Origin: an uncultured Acidobacteriota bacterium
GTDB lineage: Bacteria; Acidobacteriota; Terriglobia; Terriglobales; Acidobacteriaceae
DNA length: 64,000 bases
Direction of reading: 5' to 3'
Assembly (NCBI GenBank): GCA_903873705.1
Contig: CAIQPK010000031.1
Coordinates: 1-64,000 of the forward strand
A program made the position numbers and the translations under genes. Below the pieces are notes generated by a model. That model did not search any database, was not told the DNA's origin, and saw only the letters and a program-made list of their open reading frames with translations. Shown piece after piece: positions 1 through 8,894 of the stretch. Each line of letters starts with the position of its first letter. The first letter of the stretch is position 1.

Positions 1-866
1 ACCTTGCTCAGCGCCATCCCCGGCGAAGGATGACTTATGCCGCCCGCCCCCGCCAGCGCAGCCATCTGCGCCAGTTGAGCCAGGTCCAGTCCAGCCGCCG
101 CCGACACATCAATCATCAACAGGTCCTGCCGCGCAAAGTCCAGCGAAAGATACTGCCGTGGCTGAAAGAACCTTAGCTTGCGCACCTGCTCGGTCGAAAC
201 CCGTGACGCCGTAAAGTTCGCCACACATCCCGACTCAAACTCCAGCCGCACGTTCGCAATATCCACCTTGCGCGAAAGCACCGGCAGCCCCACCGCGTGC
301 AACTCCTGCACCGGCGACTGCGCCAGCTGCAGCACAATATCCAGATCATGAATCATCAGGTCGAGCACGACGTCCACATCCAGCGACCGTGGCGTAAAGA
401 TACTCAACCGGTGCGACTCGAAAAACATCGGCCGGTTTAGAAATGGCTGCACCGCCATCACCGCAGGATTGAACCGCTCCAGATGGCCAACCTGCACAAT
501 GCGACCTAACCGCTCGGCCTGCCGCAGAATTTTGTCAGCCTCAGCCAGCGTCGCCGCAAACGGCTTCTCGATCAACACATCAACGCCCGCATCGAGCAGT
601 AGGCCGGCAACCGCGCCATGATGCACCGTCGGCACGCACACCGAAGCCGCATCGATCGCCGTTCCCGAAGCCAGCAGCTCTTCCACCGACGCAAACCCAG
701 GAATCGCGTATCGATCGGCCGCCTCCGTGCGCGTCGCCGCATCGGCGTCGACGACTGCCGCCAGCCGCACCTGTTCAGGATCGGCCGCTTCAAGCTCACG
801 ATAAACACGGAGGTGGTTGCGTCCGAAGGCGCCGGCGCCCACCACGGCCAGGCGAAGGGCAGCCAT
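1..866 (-). CDS. Gfo/Idh/MocA family oxidoreductase, copy 1 (C-terminus outside window)
   Basis: NAD(P)-dependent sugar or sugar-nucleotide dehydrogenase of the Gfo/Idh/MocA family. Only the first 288 codons lie in the window and the gene runs off the left edge. An N-terminal Rossmann motif GAGAFG (residues 10-15) follows the ATG at 864-866. The family lysine motif EKP lies near residue 100, and the C-terminal-domain signature IHDLDIVL near residue 172. The start lies one base past the stop of the upstream 71-residue gene, so the two form an operon. A second copy of the pair sits at 58290-59694 on the other strand. The first roughly 255 residues look about three-quarters identical by eye. After that the copies differ: this one has an Ala/Gly-rich stretch where copy 2 has a 12-residue repeat. 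Family relatives such as GnnA make amino sugars for lipid A, but the substrate here cannot be read from the sequence. Confidence 0.9.
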   Translation of the reverse strand, partial: MAALRLAVVGAGAFGRNHLRVYRELEAADPEQVRLAAVVDADAATRTEAADRYAIPGFASVEELLASGTAIDAASVCVPTVHHGAVAGLLLDAGVDVLIEKPFAATLAEADKILRQAERLGRIVQVGHLERFNPAVMAVQPFLNRPMFFESHRLSIFTPRSLDVDVVLDLMIHDLDIVLQLAQSPVQELHAVGLPVLSRKVDIANVRLEFESGCVANFTASRVSTEQVRKLRFFQPRQYLSLDFARQDLLMIDVSAAAGLDLAQLAQMAALAGAGGISHPSPGMALSK

Positions 867-867
867 C

Positions 868-1083
868 CTACTTGCCGGTCGGCGCTTCGACAGCCTGACG
901 GCAGCGGGCGTAGAGCTCGAGCAGCTGATCCACCTGGTCTTCAGGCTTCGCCGAAGTCGGCACACCAAAGCCGGTGGAGGCGCTCGATGTGCGGCCAAGG
1001 TTGGCATGGCTGGCGAGAAACTTCAGCAGGTCGAGCGCGATATCTTCAGTGCGGCGCGTTACGGGCAGAGCAGCAGATTCCAT
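868..1083 (-). CDS. Conserved 71-residue protein of unknown function, copy 1
   Basis: Small soluble acidic/basic protein, no signal peptide or membrane segment. I do not recognise the family. It begins MESAALPV, has a predicted helix (RRTEDIALDLLKF), a Ser/Thr/Gly-rich middle (RTSSASTGFG) and a C-terminal helix (LLELYARCRQAVEAP). The ATG at 1081-1083 was chosen because conservation with the second copy (58290-58505) starts there. The two proteins match at 61 of 71 positions by eye, which argues strongly that this is a real gene under selection. It precedes the oxidoreductase by one base in both places, so the two products probably act together or are translationally coupled. Confidence 0.8.
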   Translation of the reverse strand: MESAALPVTRRTEDIALDLLKFLASHANLGRTSSASTGFGVPTSAKPEDQVDQLLELYARCRQAVEAPTGK

Positions 1084-1169
1084 GGGTTCGATGTTAGTGG
1101 CTGGAGCAGGGCGGCGCAAATACCCTCCTCATCCACCGTCCACCTCCCGGACTTGCTACCCTGCTACTT

Positions 1170-1766
1170 GTGATTGCCCATCTGCGCGGCCGCGTCTTCG
1201 CCAAAACCCCCAGCTCCGTTGTCATCGACTGCAACGGCGTCGGCTACGACGTCGCCATCTCCGTCTCCACCTTCACAGCCCTGCCCGCCGAAGGCACCGA
1301 AACCGCGCTCTTCATCCACACCCACGTCCGCGAAGACGCACTCGCCCTCTTCGGCTTTGCCGAACTGGCCGAAAAGCGCCTCTTCGAAAAACTCCTCACT
1401 ATCTCCGGCATCGGCCCCAAACTCGCGATCACGGTTCTCAGCGGGATCTCCGCCGAGCGCCTCGTCGGAGCCATCCGCGCCCAGGACCACGCCACGCTCA
1501 CCAAGATTCCCGGCATCGGCAAGAAGACCGCCGAGCGCCTCGTCCTCGAACTCAAAGACAAGCTCGACGACATGGTCGGCTTCTCCCCCCAGCCCAACGC
1601 CCCACCATCGCTCGGCGCCGTGGCCGACGACGTCCTCAGCGCCCTCGTCAACCTCGGCTACCCGCGCCCCGTCGCGCAAAAAGCCGTAGAGCACGCCTCC
1701 CGCGACGCCGCAGCCGCACAGGACTTCGAGTTGCTCTTCCGCGCAGCGATGTCAGCCGTGAAGTAG
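1170..1766 (+). CDS. ruvA: Holliday junction branch migration protein RuvA
   Basis: RuvA binds the four-way Holliday junction as a tetramer and loads the RuvB motor. The 198-residue length matches the family. The N-terminal OB fold starts IAHLRGRV. Two helix-hairpin-helix motifs (LLTISGIGPKLA and LTKIPGIGKKTAERL) bind the junction. The C-terminal domain III (ALVNLGYPRPVAQKAVEH) contacts RuvB. Translation starts at GTG 1170. The gene is divergent from the 71-residue protein gene, and no ruvB or ruvC is next to it. Confidence 0.96.
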   Translation: MIAHLRGRVFAKTPSSVVIDCNGVGYDVAISVSTFTALPAEGTETALFIHTHVREDALALFGFAELAEKRLFEKLLTISGIGPKLAITVLSGISAERLVGAIRAQDHATLTKIPGIGKKTAERLVLELKDKLDDMVGFSPQPNAPPSLGAVADDVLSALVNLGYPRPVAQKAVEHASRDAAAAQDFELLFRAAMSAVK

Positions 1767-1808
1767 CAGCTGACTCGCGAAAATATTCTGGATAGACCGA
1801 AAGTGGCG

Positions 1809-2666
1809 TTACGCGCGACGCCGATACCTTATCGCGAACTCATACCCCGTATTCGGCGGAAACAGCTCAGCCACCATTCGCAGCCGCGCCGCCAGCGCGA
1901 CCGGTGCGAGCAGCGGATACTCCCGCTCGCGCAGCTCCGAGTAGTCGAAGTCTACCGCCAGCGAAAGCAGATAAATCGCCAGCGCATCCGAGAACGCCGC
2001 CGCCACAAACGTGCCGCGCTCTTTCTCATCCACCGCCGGTTGGGTCGAAGCGTTCATGCTGCCAAAGCTGCGCCCACGCCGCGAAGGCGCCTGCTCCAGC
2101 GCGGAGCCGTCATCGTGCATCGGCCGTCCCAGCGCCAGGTTACGCGACTCCCACGCATCCATGCTGGTCTCGCCACGCACACCCGAAACCGCCTGCTGCC
2201 ACACCAGATCGCCAAACTCCTGCGGCACACCCGTCTCGTCCACAAACGCATGAGCGATATTGATGAAGAACTCGAAGCACAGCGCAAACCGGTCGCCCAT
2301 CAGCCGCGTCGAGATAAAAATTCCCTGATGCCCCGTCCCCAGCGAGACGTTGCGATGACAGATCGCCTCGTCGTCAAACTCCGCCGAGTAAGCCGAAGCC
2401 ACCATCGCCTGATCAGACGACGGCTTGGGAGCAGCATCAGTCGCGGCCGGCTCACGCAACGCCAGCGGAACGAAGAAGTAAGTATTGGCCTTGAGCGCCG
2501 CCGTAATCACCGGAGGCACAGCCTCGATCATGCTCTGCAGATCCAGCGCCGGAACGCCGGTCTCGCCGAACGTGGCAAAACGCAGCCCGTTGGCGGAGCG
2601 TCGCTCCTCCACATCCCGCGCAATCTGCACCGCTCGAACTAGACCCGTGAGCATGGTTTCGGCCAT
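1809..2666 (-). CDS. Conserved hypothetical protein
   Basis: Protein of 285 residues, unrecognised. It has no signal peptide or clear membrane segment. The sequence is compositionally normal for this genome, with the expected C-rich plus strand and good third-position bias, so it is likely real. Visible segments include an N-terminal helix (MLTGLVRAVQIARDVEE) and a C-terminal hydrophobic stretch around DALAIYLLSLAVDF. Cys and His are few and no catalytic motif stands out. It converges with ruvA and is divergent from the small membrane protein at 2685. Confidence 0.7.
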   Translation of the reverse strand: MAETMLTGLVRAVQIARDVEERRSANGLRFATFGETGVPALDLQSMIEAVPPVITAALKANTYFFVPLALREPAATDAAPKPSSDQAMVASAYSAEFDDEAICHRNVSLGTGHQGIFISTRLMGDRFALCFEFFINIAHAFVDETGVPQEFGDLVWQQAVSGVRGETSMDAWESRNLALGRPMHDDGSALEQAPSRRGRSFGSMNASTQPAVDEKERGTFVAAAFSDALAIYLLSLAVDFDYSELREREYPLLAPVALAARLRMVAELFPPNTGYEFAIRYRRRA

Positions 2667-2684
2667 CCGTCTATTCTAATTGAG

Positions 2685-2987
2685 ATGACGAATGTACATG
2701 GTGTCGCTCGCGCCCGGCAAGAAGGAACAGTGCTGGGAATTCCCCTTGGCGAACTGGGCTGGTTCCAGACGCTGCTCATGAGTTTTGCCACCGCCTTCGC
2801 GGCATTCTTCCTGACCACCTTCCTCGCCATCATGTCGATGCTCGTTTACATGATGACCACCAGCCATCGGCCCGACTTCTCACTGACCTACAAATGGGCC
2901 GGCCTGCCCGTAGGCCTCGTCGTTCTTGCCGTCACGCTCAGTTACCTCGGCACCCTCTGGGCACGGCGCAAACTCCGCAAAGCCTGA
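2685..2987 (+). CDS. Small integral membrane protein
   Basis: 100-residue protein with two clear hydrophobic segments (about residues 28-58 and 72-91) and a short basic C-terminal tail (ARRKLRKA). It is probably an inner-membrane protein. No family is recognised. The ATG at 2685 lies 18 bases from the start of the divergent gene at 2666. It precedes the secreted M28 peptidase by 83 bases and may share its transcript. Confidence 0.65.
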   Translation: MTNVHGVARARQEGTVLGIPLGELGWFQTLLMSFATAFAAFFLTTFLAIMSMLVYMMTTSHRPDFSLTYKWAGLPVGLVVLAVTLSYLGTLWARRKLRKA

Positions 2988-3070
2988 GCCCTTTCAGGCT
3001 CCGACCCAACGCTCCCACGAGCGTATGCTTGCTTACACATCCACCGGCTGTCTATCCAGGAGCTTTCCTT

Positions 3071-4897
3071 ATGATTACCCTTCGCACCAAGCTGCGCATT
3101 AGCCTCGCCGCCTCACTGGCTCTTGTCCTCACCTCTGGCAGTGCCTTCGCTCAGAAAAAAGCCGCCGTTACCCCGCAGCCCGAGCAGACCGCCGAACAAA
3201 AAGGCGCGCAGCCTGGCAGCTACTACGCCGCACAGCCCGCCGCCGAAGACATCGACCTCACCATGTACTCCCGCATCCGCACCGAGGGCATGACCCACGG
3301 CAAAGTCATGGACTTCGCGGGCGCACTCGCCGACGGTATCGGCCCCCGCCTCACCGGATCGCCCAACATGGCCAAGGCCAACGCCTGGACCCGCGACACC
3401 CTCACCGCCATCGGCCTCTCCAACGCCCACCTCGAAGACTGGGGCGAGTTCGGCATGGGCTGGCAGCAGATCAACACCTGGGGCCGCATGGTCTCGCCTG
3501 ACACCGAACCACTCTGGCTCCAGGTCGCTCCCTGGAGCCCCGCCACCAAGGGCCCCGTCTCCGGCGAGATTGTCTACCTCCCGCTGACTGACGCCAAGCA
3601 ACTCGACGACCTCAAAGGCAAGCTCGCCGGCAAGATCGTCCTCCTCGGCGCTATGCGTACCACCCCCGACATCACCGAGCCTCTCTTCCACCGCTACACC
3701 GACGAGCAGCTCAAAGAGATGGAGCACTACCCCGAACCCCGCGCCGGCCGCCCCGCCGTCGACTTCGCCGCGCTGCTCGCCGATCGCAACCGCATCGCCG
3801 CTCTCCGCGTTCGCGCCCTCAAGATGTTCGCTGAAGAAGGCGTAGCCGCCATCATCACACCCACCCGCGACAGCGGCGACGGCGGCGGTTCCGGCATCAT
3901 CTTCGACGACAACGGAGCCAACCTCGTCCGCAACGCCCAGCTCCGCGAAAACGCCGTCACCATCCCGAACGCCGTCATGATGATCGAGCACTACAACCGC
4001 CTCGCCCGCATGGCCCAGGCGCACGTGCCCATCAAAATTGAAGTCAACATCGAAACAAAGTTCACCGGAGACCACGAGCACGGCTTCGACACCGTCGCCG
4101 AAATCCCCGGCACCGACCCCAAACTCAAAGACCAGGTCGTCATGGTCGGCGGCCACCTCGACAGCTGGATCTCCGGCACAGGCGCCACCGACAACGGCGC
4201 CGGCTCGGTCGTCGCCATGGAAGCCGTCCGCATCCTGAAGGCGCTCGACCTCCACCCCAAGCGCACCATCCGCATCGCTCTATGGAGCGGTGAAGAGCAG
4301 GGCCTCTTTGGCTCCGTCGGCTACGTCAAGCAACACTTCGGCGAGTACGGCCCCGCCGCCACGCCCGACTCCCCCGACGTACCCGCCTTCGCCCGCCGCA
4401 ATCGCGGCCCCTTCAAGCCCACCAAAGAGTGGGAAACACTCGATGCCTACTACAACCTCGACAACGGCACCGGCAAGGTCCGCGGTGTTTACACCCAGCA
4501 GAACTGGGCCATCGGCCCCATCTTCAAGCAGTGGATCGCCCCCCTCGCCGACCTCGGCGTCTCCACCATCAGCTACCGCGACACCGGCGGCACCGACCAC
4601 CTCTCCTACGACGCCGTCGGCCTCCCCGGCTTCCAGTTCATCCAGGACCCCATGGACTACGAAACCCGTACCCACCACTCCGACATGGACACCTACGACC
4701 GCCTCCACCAGGCCGACCTCGAACAAGCCGCCATCGTCGAAGCCATCTTCCTCTGGAACACCTCCCAGCGCGATGCCATGATGCCCCGCAAACCCTACCC
4801 CCACCCCGAAAACGAACCCAAACTAAGCGCCCCCCTAACCGGCATCTACCCCAACGCCGTCCCCCCACCCGACAACGGCAAACCCGGCGCAAAGTAG
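3071..4897 (+). CDS. Secreted M28 family zinc aminopeptidase with PA domain
   Basis: Exopeptidase of the M28 family, about 608 residues, exported by a Sec signal peptide (MITLRTKLRISLAASLALVL, cleavage near SAFAQ). Zinc ligands are visible in family order: His in GGHLDSW (about residue 361), Asp in GATDNGAG (about 373), catalytic and ligand Glu pair in WSGEEQGLFG (about 406), Asp in YYNLDNG (about 463) and His in THHSDMDTYD (about 534). The segment before the first ligand (about 160-330) fits a PA-domain insertion. The start at 3071 is set by AGGAG eight bases upstream and by the signal peptide; an upstream in-frame extension overlaps the preceding gene and is rejected. It ends in a strong hairpin. 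Likely role: periplasmic or extracellular peptide scavenging. Confidence 0.92.
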   Translation: MITLRTKLRISLAASLALVLTSGSAFAQKKAAVTPQPEQTAEQKGAQPGSYYAAQPAAEDIDLTMYSRIRTEGMTHGKVMDFAGALADGIGPRLTGSPNMAKANAWTRDTLTAIGLSNAHLEDWGEFGMGWQQINTWGRMVSPDTEPLWLQVAPWSPATKGPVSGEIVYLPLTDAKQLDDLKGKLAGKIVLLGAMRTTPDITEPLFHRYTDEQLKEMEHYPEPRAGRPAVDFAALLADRNRIAALRVRALKMFAEEGVAAIITPTRDSGDGGGSGIIFDDNGANLVRNAQLRENAVTIPNAVMMIEHYNRLARMAQAHVPIKIEVNIETKFTGDHEHGFDTVAEIPGTDPKLKDQVVMVGGHLDSWISGTGATDNGAGSVVAMEAVRILKALDLHPKRTIRIALWSGEEQGLFGSVGYVKQHFGEYGPAATPDSPDVPAFARRNRGPFKPTKEWETLDAYYNLDNGTGKVRGVYTQQNWAIGPIFKQWIAPLADLGVSTISYRDTGGTDHLSYDAVGLPGFQFIQDPMDYETRTHHSDMDTYDRLHQADLEQAAIVEAIFLWNTSQRDAMMPRKPYPHPENEPKLSAPLTGIYPNAVPPPDNGKPGAK

Positions 4898-4918
4898 CAC
4901 CGGCCCACTCTCAACACG

Positions 4919-4955
4919 CAACGGCGGAGACTCCAGTCTCCGCCGTTGTGCTTTT
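4919..4955 (+). terminator. Intrinsic terminator after the M28 peptidase gene
   Basis: A perfect 14-base inverted repeat (CAACGGCGGAGACT and its complement, 4919-4932 and 4935-4948) is followed by a short T-rich run (CTTTTG). It lies 22 bases past the stop codon. Confidence 0.85.
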
Positions 4956-5017
4956 GATCCAGCACGCAGCACACACCCTCCTCAACAGCCGATGCAAACC
5001 GACCTTCGCCAGAATAA

Positions 5018-5096
5018 GGGCTGAAGGCCCGCCCAATACCAGCATGGGGCGCAGCCCCATGTAAGTTCAGACCGACAAGTCAAGGGCTGAAAGCCC
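5018..5096. repeat. REP-like composite hairpin element A
   Basis: Three short palindromes with small loops lie in a row between convergent genes: GGGCTGAAGGCCC (5018-5030), CATGGGGC-GCA-GCCCCATG (5043-5061) and GGGCTGAAAGCCC (5084-5096). The last is identical to a palindrome in the element at 26950-27028, which also has a TGGGGC/GCCCCA hairpin. This looks like a dispersed intergenic repeat of the REP/BIME kind. Confidence 0.7.
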
Positions 5097-5105
5097 GTTC
5101 TATCA

Positions 5106-5876
5106 CTAGCCACTAGCGCCGCGACCGCGCTCGATCATCCGCATAATCGTCGGCCGCACCACCAACCCCACCATATCCAACCCCGCATGAATACACATCA
5201 CCGCCGCCAGACTCCGCGACCATAAAGACAGCACACTGAACACCACCCCCAACACCGTCGTCGCCAGTATCCCCACCCAACCCTGGTAACGGTGCACCAA
5301 CCCAAAGATCACTGCAGCAACCGCAAACGCCATCAGCGCATTCCCGATCACCATCGCCAGCAACAACGGCAGCAGCAGCCGAAAGAACAACTCCTCCCCC
5401 AGCCCCGCATTCAACGACAACAGCGCCGTGCACCACGTCTCCGCCGCATTCCGCGGCATCAGCGCGGCAATATCGCCAATCACCACCACCTTCGCCTGCT
5501 TCTTGCGCTTCTTCGCCATCACCGTCGCTAGAACGATCCCGCCAATCAACCCCGCCGCCACGGCCCCGCCAAACCCAATCAGAAACCCACGATCAAGCTG
5601 CGACGGCGGCACCACCGCCCGCAGATTCGCCGTCAGCCCCAGAAACTCCACGGGCGACCGCAGCACCAGGCTCATCCGCCCAAGAATCGCCAGGCAAACC
5701 AGGCTGGTCCCCGTAAACAACAGAAAGCTTTTCCCCACCCACTTCAAAAACCGTCGCTGCCGGTCCCGCGTCTCCGTCAGCAGCTTGAACGACGCATACT
5801 CCGCCATGTCCTGCCGCATAAAATACGCCAACTCCACCAGGCACAACATCAGCAGGACAGCCGCTATCATCCGCAT
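5106..5876 (-). CDS. CPBP family intramembrane glutamic endopeptidase
   Basis: Polytopic membrane protein of 256 residues with about six hydrophobic segments. It carries the motifs of the CPBP (Abi, type II CAAX protease) family: EE with downstream Arg in GLGEELFFRLLLP (about residue 160), FxxxH in FGLVHRYQGW, and HxxxD-like HAGLDM near residue 233. Relatives cleave membrane-embedded substrates or have CAAX-type protease folds; the bacterial substrates are mostly unknown. It stands alone between the REP element and the SGNH hydrolase gene, with no bacteriocin genes nearby. Confidence 0.85.
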   Translation of the reverse strand: MRMIAAVLLMLCLVELAYFMRQDMAEYASFKLLTETRDRQRRFLKWVGKSFLLFTGTSLVCLAILGRMSLVLRSPVEFLGLTANLRAVVPPSQLDRGFLIGFGGAVAAGLIGGIVLATVMAKKRKKQAKVVVIGDIAALMPRNAAETWCTALLSLNAGLGEELFFRLLLPLLLAMVIGNALMAFAVAAVIFGLVHRYQGWVGILATTVLGVVFSVLSLWSRSLAAVMCIHAGLDMVGLVVRPTIMRMIERGRGASG

Positions 5877-5970
5877 CCCTCGACACTACTATGCACGCCC
5901 CGGAAAACACCCGCACCAAAGGCAAAGGGGCCAGGCATTCGCCCGGCCCTTCGTCCCCCGCACACATGCT

Positions 5971-7749
5971 CTACTGCACCAGCACCGTAATGTTGCTCGT
6001 GTAGCGCGTTCCGTTTGAAGTAGCCGTCACCGGCACCGTGTAGAAACCCTTCGTCGCCTGGGCTGTTGAGCCGGAGCTACTGCACCCCGAAATCCCCACC
6101 AGCGCAGCGCCGGAAGCCATCACCGCCAGCAGCATCAGGCCAAAGTTGCGCGGCAATCGCCGCCGCGCCGCCAGCAGACCCGCCAGTCCTGCAAACGGCA
6201 GCAGCGCCAGCAGGCTCGTAGAACCGGACTCACCCGGCAGTACGGGGATGGCAAGGCGCGCCGATCCACCAGCGGTGATGGTCAGCTTGGTAGAAGCCGT
6301 TGCCGTCGCGCCGCTCACGCTCAACGACGTCGGCGAAAAGCTGCACGTAAAGTTCGACGGCACCGTGCCGCACGCGAAGCTCACCGTACCGCTATAGCCT
6401 CCCACCGTGTTCACGGTGAACACATCCGTCGCCGAAGCGCCCGGCGCAAGCAGCAGGGAAGTATTGTTAGGCGTAAACGTCAGCGCCGGCGTCGAGACCG
6501 CTTCGGCCAACGACGACGAATTCGAGTTCACATACCCGTTCACACCATTGAACGTCGCCGTAATCGTGTGCGACCCACTGACGGCAAAGGCCGTGGTCAA
6601 CGCTGCCGTTGTCGTGGTTGTTGAGCCCGACGTATACGCCGTACCCAAGACCGTGCCGGCGTCATAGAACGTCACCGTGCCTGAAGGCACACCACTCGCC
6701 GCCGTCACTGAGGCCGTCAGTGTCACCGAGGCATTCGGGTTCGGGCTCACATTGCTTGTCGCCAGCGTAGTCGTCGTCGTCACCGGCGTTCCCAGTAGGG
6801 TCAGCGCCGCACTCGCAATCAGGCTGTGCCCATAAGTCGTCGGGTGCAGGTCATCCCAGAACAGATAGGTGTCGGGATTCACCGTGCTGACACCCTGCGC
6901 TCCCGCCGTCACATTCGCCAGCCCGGTATACAGCGGCGGCCCAATCACCGTGTTGAACAGCGTGTTCGTATCGAGCTGGTAAATATGCAGCGTCTTGCCC
7001 GGGTTCGCTGCGGGGATCGCCGCCAGCGCCTTCGCCAGCGTCTGGTTGAAGATCGTGGCCGACAGGTTCGCTGTCGCGGAAGGCGCGGCCGAAGCATTGA
7101 ACCGCGGCGTCAGCCCCAGCGGTGGCAGGTTCGGAACCAGTATCTCGGTAGCGCCCGCGTTGATCAGCGTCTGCACCAGTGCAGCCTCGCTGACCGCAGC
7201 CGCCGCAATCGCATCCGCCGTCGTGGCGTTCAGTAGATCGTTCGCTCCGCCCCAGATCACGAACAGCGTCTTGTTGGTAATCACCGGAGACGTGCCCAGG
7301 TATATCGATACCTGCTTCTCAATCCCGTCCACCGGAATCACCAGCGCGCCACCGGGGCCATACGTCAGCGGAACCGATCCGCCGTTCATGAACGCGAACC
7401 CGAACGCATAATCCCTGCCCGTTCCACCGGGTGTCGTCGAGGCCACAACCGGCGGCTTCGCTGCCAGCCTCGCCGCCAGCTGCTCTATCCACACGCCGTT
7501 GTAATTGTGCGCCGCAGGAACCGTATCGGTGCCATCCGTAAAGCGGCCATTCGTGTAATTCGAAGCCGGTCCCGGCAGCTGCGCTGAAGGACCATAAATT
7601 CCCAGGCTGGCGTTGGAATCATTGCCCACATCGGACAGCGAATCGCCGAACACAACGATCGACGTATAGGCCTGCCCAGAGGCATGAACGCCGGTGAAAA
7701 CAAAAAACGTGGCCATTAGCAGAACAAGGGCGCGGCGCAGCTGCAGCAT
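5971..7749 (-). CDS. Secreted SGNH/GDSL hydrolase with Ig-like domains and an embedded membrane hairpin
   Basis: Exported esterase or lipase-like enzyme, about 592 residues. The start at 7749 follows AGGGAGA and gives a signal peptide (RRALVLLMATFFVFTGVHA). SGNH blocks are visible: FGDSLSD near residue 28, GGAND in the middle and DDLHPT near residue 300. A Thr/Ser-rich Ig-like repeat follows (PSGTVTFYDAGTVLG), then a second beta domain. Unusually, that second domain is followed by a hydrophobic hairpin (LLALLPFAGLAGLLAARRR and a second segment ending GISGCSSSG), with a further beta-like tail at the C-terminus. The hydrolase may therefore be held on the membrane. Confidence 0.88.
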   Translation of the reverse strand: MLQLRRALVLLMATFFVFTGVHASGQAYTSIVVFGDSLSDVGNDSNASLGIYGPSAQLPGPASNYTNGRFTDGTDTVPAAHNYNGVWIEQLAARLAAKPPVVASTTPGGTGRDYAFGFAFMNGGSVPLTYGPGGALVIPVDGIEKQVSIYLGTSPVITNKTLFVIWGGANDLLNATTADAIAAAAVSEAALVQTLINAGATEILVPNLPPLGLTPRFNASAAPSATANLSATIFNQTLAKALAAIPAANPGKTLHIYQLDTNTLFNTVIGPPLYTGLANVTAGAQGVSTVNPDTYLFWDDLHPTTYGHSLIASAALTLLGTPVTTTTTLATSNVSPNPNASVTLTASVTAASGVPSGTVTFYDAGTVLGTAYTSGSTTTTTAALTTAFAVSGSHTITATFNGVNGYVNSNSSSLAEAVSTPALTFTPNNTSLLLAPGASATDVFTVNTVGGYSGTVSFACGTVPSNFTCSFSPTSLSVSGATATASTKLTITAGGSARLAIPVLPGESGSTSLLALLPFAGLAGLLAARRRLPRNFGLMLLAVMASGAALVGISGCSSSGSTAQATKGFYTVPVTATSNGTRYTSNITVLVQ

Positions 7750-7931
7750 GATGACGGGTCTCCCTGAAAATTGAAGCTGCAAGCATTTGAACATTGCGCG
7801 CGTTTCTCTGCACCTCGCCGCCGGGTAATCGCTCAGATTCTTTCCCCTCCCCTCAGTCAGCACGCCAGCAACCGCCGCCCGAGCGCGTGTCCTCCCTGCG
7901 ACCGCACGCCATCGACTAACATCGAACACGC

Positions 7932-8636
7932 ATGTCGACTTACTTCCAGCCCGAAGCCCTCAAATTCCTCCGCGGCCTCGCCAAACACAACGACCGCGAA
8001 TGGTTTGAGCCCCGCCGCCCCATCTACGAGCGCGCACTCAAAGAGCCCATGCTCGCGCTCATCGACGAAATCAGCACGGCGATGGAAGACTTCGCGCCCG
8101 ACCACGTCCGTCCGCCGCACAAGATCATGATGCGCATCTACCGCGACACGCGCTTCAGCAAAGACAAGCGCCCCTACAAGCGCCAGGTCTCGGCCTGGTG
8201 GTCGCGCCGCGGCATGGAGAAAACCTCCGGCGGCGGCTTCTACCTTCACATCCATCCCGACGAGGTCCTCATCTCTGCCGGCGTCTACATGCCCGAGCGC
8301 GAGCAGCTCCTCGCCATCCGCCGCGCACTCTCCGCCAACCCCGCCACCTTCCGCGCCCTGCACAAGAAGATCCTCACCACTCGCAACATGAACATGACCC
8401 CCATCGACGGCGCACTCCTCACCCGCATACCTAAAGGCTTCGCGAAGGACGACCCCGCCGACGAACTCATCCGCGCGCGCAACTGGGGCGTGCACGCCGC
8501 GCTGCCTTCCTCGCTCGCCGAACAGCCCACGCTGTCCCGTGAAATCATCAAGCGCTTCAAGCTTGCGGCTCCCCTTGTCGCGCTCTTAAATGAACCGCTC
8601 GTCACCTCCGAACCGCGCGAAAAACCCTTGTTTTGA
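7932..8636 (+). CDS. DUF2461 domain protein
   Basis: 234 residues, matching the DUF2461 (TIGR02453-type) family over its whole length. Family-typical features include FLRGLAKHNDREWFEPRRPIY near the N-terminus, KIMMRIYRDTRFSKDKRPYK around residue 60, and GGGFYLHIHPDEVLISAG around residue 95. The biochemical role is unknown. It starts at ATG 7932, divergent from the SGNH hydrolase. It is cytoplasmic, with no signal peptide. Confidence 0.88.
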   Translation: MSTYFQPEALKFLRGLAKHNDREWFEPRRPIYERALKEPMLALIDEISTAMEDFAPDHVRPPHKIMMRIYRDTRFSKDKRPYKRQVSAWWSRRGMEKTSGGGFYLHIHPDEVLISAGVYMPEREQLLAIRRALSANPATFRALHKKILTTRNMNMTPIDGALLTRIPKGFAKDDPADELIRARNWGVHAALPSSLAEQPTLSREIIKRFKLAAPLVALLNEPLVTSEPREKPLF

Positions 8637-8894
8637 GCCCGAAAATCGCACTTTTGAATCAATTTTGGAACATTTCCTCAGAAAACCGAAGAAACCGGCC
8701 GAAAAGCCCAAATTAGGCGTTGACAAAGGCTTTTCAAGGGTTGAAGGTGAATGGCGGCGCGGTTCTTCCGTACCCGCATAAACACTGGCGATTTCCGTCC
8801 CCAGCCATGCGGCAACGGGCAGAGTTCCAGCTTGAACTCGGGCATCACTAACGATGTTCGTTTTTCTTAATTTGTTTTGAAAGAAGGAGTCACT
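8637..8894. other. Intergenic leader of the HU gene
   Basis: This is a 258-base gap. It is noticeably more A/T-rich than the flanks in its first 100 bases and in the last 40 before the HU start. A TTGACA at 8720-8725 could be a -35 element, but no convincing -10 sits at the right distance. No gene is supported here. Confidence 0.4.

Noticed and set aside
2894-3070. Upstream extension of the M28 peptidase frame
   Set aside because: It overlaps the preceding membrane-protein gene. The ATG at 3071 has a ribosome site and a signal peptide.
3113-4255. A 380-codon open frame opposite the M28 peptidase gene, and similar long antisense frames (16985-18130, 18143-18955, 41155-42222, 8586-9500)
   Set aside because: They mirror GC-rich coding genes, have skewed Gly/Val/Ala/Asp composition, and lack motifs or ribosome sites. 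The sense genes are certain.
8590-8781. 63-codon open frame at the DUF2461 gene end
   Set aside because: Overlaps the end of the real gene and the HU leader; no ribosome site or conservation signal visible.
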